Shown piece by piece: positions 44,135 through 51,167 of a stretch of 64,000 nt of DNA. Numbering within the stretch: the stretch's first letter is position 1; each line of letters opens with the position of its first letter. The notes beneath the pieces were generated by a model. That model saw nothing but the letters and a program-made list of their open reading frames with translations, did no database searches and had not been told where the DNA came from. Source of the DNA: Mycobacterium sp. GA-0227b (lineage in GTDB: Bacteria > Actinomycetota > Actinomycetes > Mycobacteriales > Mycobacteriaceae); NCBI RefSeq assembly GCF_001499855.1, contig NZ_LQIK01000007.1, forward strand, positions 1-64,000, in the 5' to 3' direction. Made by a program: the position numbers and the translations under genes.

Positions 44135-44647
44135 ATGCGTGCGTCGAACCAGTTCGCCGACGCGACGACGGGCGTGGTCTACATCCACGCCTCACCCGCG
44201 GCGGTGTGCCCGCATGTCGAGTGGGCGTTGTCGTCGACCCTTCAGGCCCGGGCAAACCTCAAGTGGACTCCGCAGCCGGCCATGCCGGGACAGCTGCGTG
44301 CGGTCACCAACTGGGTGGGTCCGGTGGGCACCGGCGCGGCGCTGGCCAGCGCGCTGCGCTCGTGGTCGGTGTTGCGGTTCGAGGTGACCGAGGATCCCAG
44401 CCCCGGCGTCGACGGCCACCGCTGGTGCCACACCCCTCAACTGGGTCTGTGGAGCGGGTCGATGAGCGCCAACGGGGACGTGATGGTCGGCGAAATGCGG
44501 TTGCGCGCGCTGATGGCTTCGGGCGCCGACACGCTGGCCGCCGAGCTGGACTCGGTACTGGGCACCGCGTGGGATGAGGCGCTCGAGGCATACCGAGACG
44601 GCGGTGCGGGCGCGGAGGTGAGCTGGCTCAGCCGCGGAGTCGGCTGA
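44135..44647 (+). CDS. DUF3145 family protein (Rv2256c-like)
   Basis: The 170-residue protein matches DUF3145, an actinobacterial family of unknown function: GVVYIHASPAAVCPHVEWAL at the N-terminus, WTPQPAMPGQ, RSWSVLRFEVTEDPSPGVDG and a C-terminal LAAELDSVLGTAWDEALE. AGGAG six bases before ATG 44135 supports the start. The 108 bases upstream (44027-44134) likely hold its promoter. It converges on the lipid kinase gene with an inverted repeat between them. Confidence 0.85.
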   Translation: MRASNQFADATTGVVYIHASPAAVCPHVEWALSSTLQARANLKWTPQPAMPGQLRAVTNWVGPVGTGAALASALRSWSVLRFEVTEDPSPGVDGHRWCHTPQLGLWSGSMSANGDVMVGEMRLRALMASGADTLAAELDSVLGTAWDEALEAYRDGGAGAEVSWLSRGVG

Positions 44648-44684
44648 GGTCTCCTCGCCGAGCTGGGCTGGGTCCTCGCCTCGC

Positions 44685-44742
44685 CGAGCAGACGCGAACT
44701 GCCCCAGAAATGGGCCGAAATGAGGCAATTTGCGTCTGCTCG
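44685..44742. repeat. Inverted-repeat element, copy 2 (possible bidirectional terminator)
   Basis: CGAGCAGACGCGAACTGCC at 44685-44703 faces GGCAATTTGCGTCTGCTCG at 44724-44742, with 17 of 19 positions complementary and a 20-base loop. The core CGAGCAGACGC is shared with the element at 34311-34368. It sits exactly between two convergent genes and its right arm ends two bases before the stop codon of the lipid kinase gene, so termination in both directions is plausible. Confidence 0.8.
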
Positions 44743-44744
44743 CG

Positions 44745-45659
44745 TTATGTGGCGGGCGTCAAGATGTTCAGCGCGCCGGGAACGGCCGTCACTTCGACCG
44801 GCAGCGGGCACACGTACTCGCCGTCGGCATACGCGTTGATGCCCGGGGAGTCGACCCGTATCGTCTTCGCCCGCGCTGTGCGAACCTCATCGAGATCTAC
44901 GTGCGTGCCCTTGAAAACGGTGGGGAACAGCCGGATCAGCCTGGTTCGCGACGCCGAGGCAACCATCGTCACGTCGAGTTGACCGTCGGTGGGGTCGGCG
45001 TCGGGGCAGATGCGCATGCCGCCGCCGTAGCTGCGGGTGTTGCCGAACGCGGCCAGCGTCAACTCCGTCGTCACCTCCTCGCCGTCGAACGTCAGCCGAA
45101 AAGGCAACAGTCGCAGCTTCGACAGCTCGGCCACCATCGCGAGGTTGTATCGCATCCGGCCGTGCGGCCAGCGCATCCGATTGGTGCGGTCGGTGACCAG
45201 GGAATCGAAACCTGCCGCCATCACCGTGCCGAACCACTTGTCGGTGCCGTCCGCGCCGCGGATGCGCCCTAGGTCGATCGTTTGCGCGACACCGCCGACC
45301 AAGCCGTCGACCACCACGTCGGCCGCGGCCTCGGGATCGCGCGTGGGGATCCTGAACTCGCGCGCGTGGTCATTGCCGGTGCCCGCCGGAATGATGCCGA
45401 GCGGTATCTCGGTCTGCGCCAACACCTGCAGCGCAAGCGAGATGATGCCGTCCCCGCCGACGACGACAAGCGCATCCATACCGCGTTCGAGCGCACCCTC
45501 GACGAGTCGCCGCGCGTGCTCGGCGTCGGTGCCTGCGATCGCGACGACGTCCACGCCGCGCCGATGAAACTGAGCAACAGCGCGTTCGGCCGCATGCGGC
45601 GCGCTGCCGTGCCCCGACGCGGGGTTGGTCAGCATCGTGACGCGACCCTGAAACGTCAT
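44745..45659 (-). CDS. Diacylglycerol kinase-family lipid kinase (Rv2252-like)
   Basis: The 304-residue protein of the DAGK catalytic-domain family has MLTNPASGHG at the N-terminus, the nucleotide loop VVVGGDGIIS, PLGIIPAGTGNDHARE and, near the end, GINAYADGEYV. M. tuberculosis Rv2252 was shown to phosphorylate diacylglycerol and to affect phosphatidylinositol mannoside levels. The ATG overlaps the stop of the FAD oxidase gene (ATGA at 45656-45659), showing coupling. It acts on membrane lipid at the cytoplasmic face. Confidence 0.9.
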   Translation of the reverse strand: MTFQGRVTMLTNPASGHGSAPHAAERAVAQFHRRGVDVVAIAGTDAEHARRLVEGALERGMDALVVVGGDGIISLALQVLAQTEIPLGIIPAGTGNDHAREFRIPTRDPEAAADVVVDGLVGGVAQTIDLGRIRGADGTDKWFGTVMAAGFDSLVTDRTNRMRWPHGRMRYNLAMVAELSKLRLLPFRLTFDGEEVTTELTLAAFGNTRSYGGGMRICPDADPTDGQLDVTMVASASRTRLIRLFPTVFKGTHVDLDEVRTARAKTIRVDSPGINAYADGEYVCPLPVEVTAVPGALNILTPAT

Positions 45660-47278
45660 GGAACCAGCTTGCCGGGGTTGAGGATTCCCGCCGGGTCGAG
45701 CTTGTCCTTGACGGCTCGCAGAATCTCGACGCCGAGGTCCCCGATCTCGTCGCGCATCCACGGCCGGTGGTCGGCGCCGACCGCGTGGTGGTGGGTGATG
45801 GTGGCCCCAGTGCGGACCATCGCATCCGATGCGGCGGCCTTCGCCTTGCGCCACTGCTCGATCGGATTGCCCCGCTGCCCGGCGACAACGGTGAAGTACA
45901 GCGATGCGCCGGTGGGATACACATGCGAAATGTGGCACAGCACCAGAGCGGGCGTGCCCGATTCGGCCAGCGCGTTCGTCAACGCTTCGGTGACGGCGAC
46001 TTTCAGCGCCGGCACGTTGGACCAGTTCGTCGCGGTCTCGAGGGTTTCGCACAGCGCGCCCGCAGAGAGCAGCGAGTCACGCAGATACGGCGCCCCGAAC
46101 CGGCCGTGCTCCCATGCCCGCGCGGGTTCCTCGCCGAGCGACGTGCCGCCGGCGGCCTCCAACACCGCGCGCGTTTCCGAATGCCTGCTGGCGACGTGCG
46201 CCTCGGTGCCCTCGAACAGCGTGATCGCCAAACAGCCTCCGGTGACTTGTTTTTCGCCGATGCTCTCGGTGGTCGCGAGGTTCACCCCGGTCTCAGCCTC
46301 GTCGGACAGCCGGATCACCGTCGGACCGGTGCCGGTCTGGACGACGGCGCGCAGCGCGTCGGCGCCGGTCGCGAAATCGGGAAACGACCACGCCTCATAA
46401 CGCGTCGCAGTCGGAACCGGATGCACCCGCACCCGCACGCGGGTGATGACGCCCAGCACGCCCTCCGAACCGATCACCAGCTGCCGCAGATCCGGTCCCG
46501 CCGCCGACTCTGGGGCGCGTCCGAGGTCTAGCACGCCGACCGGCGCCACCGCCCGCAGGCCACGGACCATGTCGTTGAACCGCCCGTAGCCCGCGGAGTC
46601 CTGACCCGACGACCGGGTCGCAGCGAAACCGCCGATGGTGGCGAACTGGAAACTCTGCGGGAAGTGGCCGAGGGAGAAGCCGCGTTCGCCCAGCAGGCGT
46701 TCGGCGTCCGGTCCCGTCATCCCCGCGCCGAGCTCGGCTTCTCCGGACACCTCGTCGAGGAAGTGCAGTTCGTTCAGGCGGCGCAGATCCAGCGAGACCA
46801 CCGCGCTGAAATCGCCCCGGAGGGGGTCCAGGCCGCCGACGACGCTGGTGCCGCCGCCGAACGGTACGACGGCGATCCGGTGGTCACTGCAGAAGTGCAG
46901 GATTGCGGCTATCTCGTCCTCGCTTCCCGGTAGCACCACGGCGTCGGGTGCGTCCTGCACGCCGGTGTCTTTGCGGCGCAACAGATCCAGCGTGGACTTA
47001 CCGCCTGCCCGCAGCAGCCGGCCCTGGTCGTCGACTCGGCAGTAGTCCGACCCGACGATGCCCGTCAACGCATCGCGGTCAGCGGCGGACAGCGACGACG
47101 GCCGCACCCTGACCTCGTCGGGCCGCAGTTCGGACGTCGCGGATTCCTGCACGCCGAGCGCTTGTTCGAGCAGCGCGCGGATGCCGTCGGACAGTGGTTT
47201 GGCTTCCGCTGGATCGCCCCAGGCGTTCCACTTCATCGGTGGCAGGAGGGCGGTGTGGTGAGCATCCGGACGCGTCAT
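45656..47278 (-). CDS. FAD-linked oxidase, alkyldihydroxyacetonephosphate synthase-like (Rv2251-like)
   Basis: The 540-residue protein of the FAD-binding 4/vanillyl-alcohol-oxidase type has PFGGGTSVVGGL and IGGFAATRSSGQDSAGYG in the FAD domain. The C-terminal substrate and cap segment has THHHAVGADHRPWM and LDPAGILNPGKL, as in alkylglycerone-phosphate synthases. That homology suggests ether-lipid or glycerol-phosphate chemistry, but no mycobacterial activity is known to me. It is the first gene of a two-gene operon with the lipid kinase and divergent from a TetR gene across 17 bases. Confidence 0.85.
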   Translation of the reverse strand: MTRPDAHHTALLPPMKWNAWGDPAEAKPLSDGIRALLEQALGVQESATSELRPDEVRVRPSSLSAADRDALTGIVGSDYCRVDDQGRLLRAGGKSTLDLLRRKDTGVQDAPDAVVLPGSEDEIAAILHFCSDHRIAVVPFGGGTSVVGGLDPLRGDFSAVVSLDLRRLNELHFLDEVSGEAELGAGMTGPDAERLLGERGFSLGHFPQSFQFATIGGFAATRSSGQDSAGYGRFNDMVRGLRAVAPVGVLDLGRAPESAAGPDLRQLVIGSEGVLGVITRVRVRVHPVPTATRYEAWSFPDFATGADALRAVVQTGTGPTVIRLSDEAETGVNLATTESIGEKQVTGGCLAITLFEGTEAHVASRHSETRAVLEAAGGTSLGEEPARAWEHGRFGAPYLRDSLLSAGALCETLETATNWSNVPALKVAVTEALTNALAESGTPALVLCHISHVYPTGASLYFTVVAGQRGNPIEQWRKAKAAASDAMVRTGATITHHHAVGADHRPWMRDEIGDLGVEILRAVKDKLDPAGILNPGKLVP

Positions 47279-47295
47279 GCGTTACAGTATTACAC
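47279..47295. promoter_or_regulatory. Divergent overlapping leaderless promoters / putative TetR operator
   Basis: Only 17 bases, GCGTTACAGTATTACAC, separate the two start codons. On the plus strand TACAGT (47283-47288) fits TANNNT and ends seven bases before the TetR ATG. On the minus strand TACTGT (47289-47284) fits TANNNT and ends five bases before the FAD oxidase ATG. Both genes can thus be read as leaderless mRNAs from -10 boxes that overlap. Including the flanking CATG on each side, the region is an imperfect 23-bp palindrome, a good candidate for the operator of the TetR protein. Confidence 0.6.
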
Positions 47296-47874
47296 ATGTC
47301 GTCAATCCGTAACGATCAATCGTCCGTCGAGGACCGCGTCCTCGAGGCCGCGGCGGCATGCGTGCTCGCCGTCGGTGTCAAACGGGTGACGATGACCGAG
47401 ATCGCTCGGCGCGCACGGATGAGCCGCCCGACCATCTACCGCCGTTGGTCGGATACCAACGGCGTGCTCGCGGCGCTGATGACGTCGCGCATCGCCGGTG
47501 TGCTCGAGGCGGTGCCAGACACCGGACCCGGCCGCGAAGCACTGGTGCAACGCGTCGTCGCAGTGGCCGAGCACGTGCGCAACGACGAGGTCGTCATGTC
47601 GGTGCTGCACGACGCGCCCGAGTTCGCCATGGTCTACATCGCCAACCGGCTGGGCACGAGCCAGATGATCCTTGTCGATGCACTCGCGACGGCGATCAAG
47701 GCGGCCCAGGACGAGGGCAGCGTCCGACCCGGCGACCCACACCAGATCGGCGCCATGTGCCTGCTCATCACGCAGTCGACGATCCAGTCGGCGCAGATGG
47801 TCGAAAAGCTGTTGGACCGCGATTCGCTCAACGCCGAATTGGCCCGCGCCTTGAACGGATACCTCGCACCGTGA
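47296..47874 (+). CDS. TetR-family transcriptional regulator (Rv2250c-like)
   Basis: The 192-residue protein has an N-terminal TetR helix-turn-helix: VTMTEIARRARMSRPTIYRRW, followed by a helical ligand-binding domain. The ATG at 47296 gives the usual N-terminal length, and the longer open frame upstream crosses the divergent gene. It probably represses itself, glpD1 and the divergent FAD oxidase-lipid kinase operon from the 17-base intergenic site. The effector is unknown; a glycerol-phosphate or lipid metabolite would fit. Confidence 0.9.
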   Translation: MSSIRNDQSSVEDRVLEAAAACVLAVGVKRVTMTEIARRARMSRPTIYRRWSDTNGVLAALMTSRIAGVLEAVPDTGPGREALVQRVVAVAEHVRNDEVVMSVLHDAPEFAMVYIANRLGTSQMILVDALATAIKAAQDEGSVRPGDPHQIGAMCLLITQSTIQSAQMVEKLLDRDSLNAELARALNGYLAP

Positions 47875-49412
47875 GCGGCTCAACGGCGTTGAACGCCGCG
47901 CGCCGCGCTGCCGAACTGGCTGCACTCGCCGACGGTGAGTGGGTCGACGTCCTGGTGATCGGCGGCGGTATCACCGGCGCCGGCATCGCGCTGGACGCCG
48001 CCACCCGCGGGCTGAGCGTCGCGTTGGTGGAAAAGCACGACCTGGCGTTCGGCACCAGCCGGTGGAGCTCGAAGCTGGTGCACGGCGGGCTGCGATACCT
48101 GGCGACGGGCAATGTCGGCATCGCCCGGCGCAGCGCCGTCGAACGCGGAATCCTCATGACCCGCAACGCGCCTCATCTCGTCACGGCCATGCCGCAGCTG
48201 GTTCCGCTGCTTCCGTCGATGAATGCGGCGTCGCGTGCGCTGGTGCGCTTCGGCTTCGCGGCCGGCGACGGCCTACGCAAACTGGCGGGCACACCGGCTT
48301 CGGCGCTGCCCCGGTCGCGGCGGATCGATGCGCGCCGTGCCGCCGAACTGGCGCCCACCGTGCGGCGCGACGGACTCGACGGTGCATTGCTCGCATACGA
48401 CGGGCAGTTGATCGACGACGCCCGCCTGGTCACCGCCGTGGCGCGCACCGCTGCGCAGCACGGTGCCCGCGTCCTGACCCGGGTCGCGGCGTCGTCGGCC
48501 ACCGGGACCTCGGTGATGCTGACCGACCAGCTCACCGGTGAGTCCTTCGACGTCACCGCGCGCGCGGTGATCAACGCCTCCGGAGTGTGGGCGGGACAGG
48601 TGGACCCGTCGATCAAGCTGCGGCCCAGCCGCGGAACGCACCTGGTGTTCGATGCGGCGGCGTTCGGTAATCCCGTTGCGGCGCTGACGATCCCGATCCC
48701 CGGCGAGATCAACCGCTTCGTGTTCGCTATGCCCGAGCAGTTGGGTCGGGTTTACCTCGGGCTGACCGACGAGGACGCGCCGGGGCCCATACCCGATGTG
48801 CCGCAACCCTCGCCGGACGAAATCTCGTTCCTGCTGGACACCGTGAACACCGCGTTGGCCGTAGCATTGACGCCGTCGGATGTGATCGGCGCCTACGCGG
48901 GCCTGCGACCGCTCATCGACACCGGTAGCGGCCGCACGGCCGACGTGTCGCGCGATCACGCGGTGGTGGAATCACCGTCGGGCGTCATCAGCGTCATCGG
49001 CGGCAAGCTCACCGAATACCGGCACATGGCCGAGGATGTGCTCGACCAGTCCATCGCTTTGCGGGGGCTGACGGCGTCGCGCTGCCGCACCCGCAATCTG
49101 CCGCTGGTCGGCGCGCCGTCGAATCCTGTTGCCACCCTTCGTCATCCACCGGAGATGCCGGGCTCGTTGCTCTCACGCTTCGGTGCAGAGGCACCGAACG
49201 TGATCGCGGCGGCGAGTTGCGATCGGTCGACCGAACCTGTCGCCGAGGGAATCGACGTGATCCGCGCGGAATTCGAGTATGCGGTGACCCACGAGGGCGC
49301 GTTGAACGTCGACGACATCGTCGACCGCCGCACCCGCATCGGCCTGGTGGAGTCCGACCGGGAACGGGTCGTGGGCGTCGCGCAGGAAATGCTGGCGAAA
49401 TCTCAACTTTGA
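47871..49412 (+). CDS. glpD1: Glycerol-3-phosphate dehydrogenase, FAD-dependent
   Basis: The 513-residue flavoprotein has VIGGGITGAGIALDAATRGL for FAD binding, then FGTSRWSSKLVHGGLRYL, SRGTHLVFD and the C-terminal GGKLTEYRHMAE. It oxidises sn-glycerol-3-phosphate to dihydroxyacetone phosphate, feeding electrons to quinone at the membrane. The length matches M. tuberculosis GlpD1 (Rv2249c). The GTG start at 47871 overlaps the TetR stop (GTGA), so the pair forms an operon. With the divergent alkylglycerone-phosphate-synthase-like gene and lipid kinase, it suggests a glycerophospholipid theme. Confidence 0.92.
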   Translation: MSGSTALNAARRAAELAALADGEWVDVLVIGGGITGAGIALDAATRGLSVALVEKHDLAFGTSRWSSKLVHGGLRYLATGNVGIARRSAVERGILMTRNAPHLVTAMPQLVPLLPSMNAASRALVRFGFAAGDGLRKLAGTPASALPRSRRIDARRAAELAPTVRRDGLDGALLAYDGQLIDDARLVTAVARTAAQHGARVLTRVAASSATGTSVMLTDQLTGESFDVTARAVINASGVWAGQVDPSIKLRPSRGTHLVFDAAAFGNPVAALTIPIPGEINRFVFAMPEQLGRVYLGLTDEDAPGPIPDVPQPSPDEISFLLDTVNTALAVALTPSDVIGAYAGLRPLIDTGSGRTADVSRDHAVVESPSGVISVIGGKLTEYRHMAEDVLDQSIALRGLTASRCRTRNLPLVGAPSNPVATLRHPPEMPGSLLSRFGAEAPNVIAAASCDRSTEPVAEGIDVIRAEFEYAVTHEGALNVDDIVDRRTRIGLVESDRERVVGVAQEMLAKSQL

Positions 49413-49448
49413 CCACGCCCGGCACTGGGCGGTGGTCGCCGAGCGGAT

Positions 49449-50330
49449 TCACTTGTCCGGAGTCACCACCGCATCCCGCACCGCCGACGACGTATGCCGT
49501 TGCCAGAGCGCTTGAACCGGAACGTGCAGCACGGGTACCAGGTCGACGACCGTCACCCGACCGCCCATCGCCGGCCCCGCGGGTGCCGTGACGAACCCGA
49601 CCGCCCCGGTGGTCAGCGGCGCCGCGACAGTGGCGGCTCCTTGCACACGACTGACGACATAGCCCGGTTCGAAACCAGCGCGTCGGCACGCGCTCATCAG
49701 AAAATCGCTGTAATACGACGCACCCGGAGGGGCCCAGAGCGCAATCCGTTCCGATACGAGGTCGTGAATGTCCACTTTCCGGCGGGTCGCGAGCCGATGG
49801 TCGGCGGGAACGGCCACGCGGACGCGGTCGTAGCCGATCACCGCGCCTGCCAGGTTGCTCGGCGGCACGACACCGCGGCGCAGGCCGAGGTGTACTGAGC
49901 CGTCGAGCAGGCCGGCGACCAGGACATCGGGAAACATCTGCCGGAAGGTGAACGACGTGTCGGTGAACGCCGCGATCGCGGGCTCCATCAGCGTGTAGAC
50001 CTCGGCGCTGCTCAACGCCGGAGTGTGGCCCACAACGAACACCGCCTCGGTGTCCGCCGCCACGCGGTGCACGTGGTCGGCGACGGTGTGCGCGGCGGCG
50101 AGTAGCGTCTGGCCCTCCGCGAGCAGCAACCGACCGGCACGTGTCAGCGATACCTGCCGCCCGACCCGCTCGAAAAGCTTTGCGTCAAGCTCCTTTTCCA
50201 GCTGCTGTACCGAACTGCTCAACGCTTGCTGGCTGAGATGCAACGCTTCGGCGGCGCGGGTGAACCCGCCGGCGTCGGCGACCGCGATGAAGTGTCGCAG
50301 ACGGCGAAGGTCCGGAATGGCGCGTGCCAT
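49449..50330 (-). CDS. LysR-family transcriptional regulator
   Basis: The 293-residue protein has the LysR helix-turn-helix at residues about 10-66 (LRHFIAVADAGGFTRAAEALHLSQQALSSSVQQLEKEL) and a two-lobed effector domain. It is divergent from the SDR gene, the classical layout in which LysR controls its neighbour. It converges with glpD1. No counterpart at this site in M. tuberculosis comes to mind, so with the SDR it looks like an insertion between glpD1 and accD6. Confidence 0.92.
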   Translation of the reverse strand: MARAIPDLRRLRHFIAVADAGGFTRAAEALHLSQQALSSSVQQLEKELDAKLFERVGRQVSLTRAGRLLLAEGQTLLAAAHTVADHVHRVAADTEAVFVVGHTPALSSAEVYTLMEPAIAAFTDTSFTFRQMFPDVLVAGLLDGSVHLGLRRGVVPPSNLAGAVIGYDRVRVAVPADHRLATRRKVDIHDLVSERIALWAPPGASYYSDFLMSACRRAGFEPGYVVSRVQGAATVAAPLTTGAVGFVTAPAGPAMGGRVTVVDLVPVLHVPVQALWQRHTSSAVRDAVVTPDK

Positions 50331-50345
50331 GCGAACAGCCTATCT

Positions 50346-50410
50346 ACAACTGTTGTTTGTCAATAGTGCGGTTTTATGCGTTTCTCATTTGTCGATTTTC
50401 TGATTACGGT
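50346..50410. promoter_or_regulatory. LysR-SDR intergenic: palindrome and leaderless -10
   Basis: ACAACTGTTGT at 50346-50356 is an 11-bp palindrome (symmetrical except for its centre) starting 16 bases before the LysR start codon, a good LysR-type operator. TACGGT at 50405-50410 fits TANNNT and ends seven bases before the SDR ATG at 50418, compatible with leaderless transcription of the SDR. Confidence 0.45.
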
Positions 50411-50417
50411 CGGCACT

Positions 50418-51167
50418 ATGAGCAACCTCGCAGGCAAGTCAGCAGTCGTCGCCGCCGGAGCGAAGAACCTCGGCGGCCTGATCAGCACCACGCTGGGAGA
50501 ACGCGGCGTCAATGTGGCGGTCCACTACAACAGCCCCGCCACCGAGTCCGATGCAGACAAGACCGTCGCCCAGGTCGAAGGGTCAGGCGCCAAGGCCGTC
50601 AAGGTTCAGGGCGACCTGACGGTTCCGGGCAACGTCGAGAAACTGTTCGACGCGGCGATCGACGCCTTCGGCAGCGTGGACATCGCGGTCAACACCGTCG
50701 GCAAGGTCCTGCGCAAGCCCATCATGGAAACGACTGAAGACGAATACGATTCGATGTTCGACATCAACTCCAAGGCCGCGTACTTCTTCTTGCAGCAGGC
50801 TGGCCGCAAGCTCGCCGACGGTGGATCGGTGACCACCATCGTCACCGCACTGCTTGCAGCCTTCACCGACGGTTACTCGACGTACGCCGGAGCCAAGAGC
50901 CCGGTCGAGCACTTCACCCGGGCGGCCGCCAAGGAATTCATGGCGCGCGGCATCAATGTCAACAACGTCGGGCCCGGCCCGATGGACACGCCCTTCTTCT
51001 ACGGGCAGGAGACGCCCGAGCGCGTCGAGTTCCACAAGTCGCAGGCCATGGGCGGCCGGCTCACAAACATCGAGGACATCGCGCCGTTCGTGGTGTTCCT
51101 CGCCGATGAGGGCCACTGGATCACCGGACAGACGATTTTCGCCAACGGCGGCTACACCACCCGCTGA
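50418..51167 (+). CDS. Atypical SDR family oxidoreductase
   Basis: The 249-residue protein has the SDR fold, but the cofactor motif is AAGAKNLGG instead of TGxxxGxG. The catalytic region is IVTALLAAFTDGYSTYAGAK, where Tyr and Lys (YAGAK) are kept but the usual Ser thirteen residues earlier is Thr. NVGPGPMDTPFFYG and FVVFLADEGHWITGQTIFANGGYT close the fold. The ATG at 50418 is chosen because MSNLAGK is the natural SDR beginning and a -10 box is well placed; an upstream in-frame ATG (50376) is possible. Its stop TGA is immediately followed by the stop codon of accD6 on the other strand. Confidence 0.85.
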   Translation: MSNLAGKSAVVAAGAKNLGGLISTTLGERGVNVAVHYNSPATESDADKTVAQVEGSGAKAVKVQGDLTVPGNVEKLFDAAIDAFGSVDIAVNTVGKVLRKPIMETTEDEYDSMFDINSKAAYFFLQQAGRKLADGGSVTTIVTALLAAFTDGYSTYAGAKSPVEHFTRAAAKEFMARGINVNNVGPGPMDTPFFYGQETPERVEFHKSQAMGGRLTNIEDIAPFVVFLADEGHWITGQTIFANGGYTTR

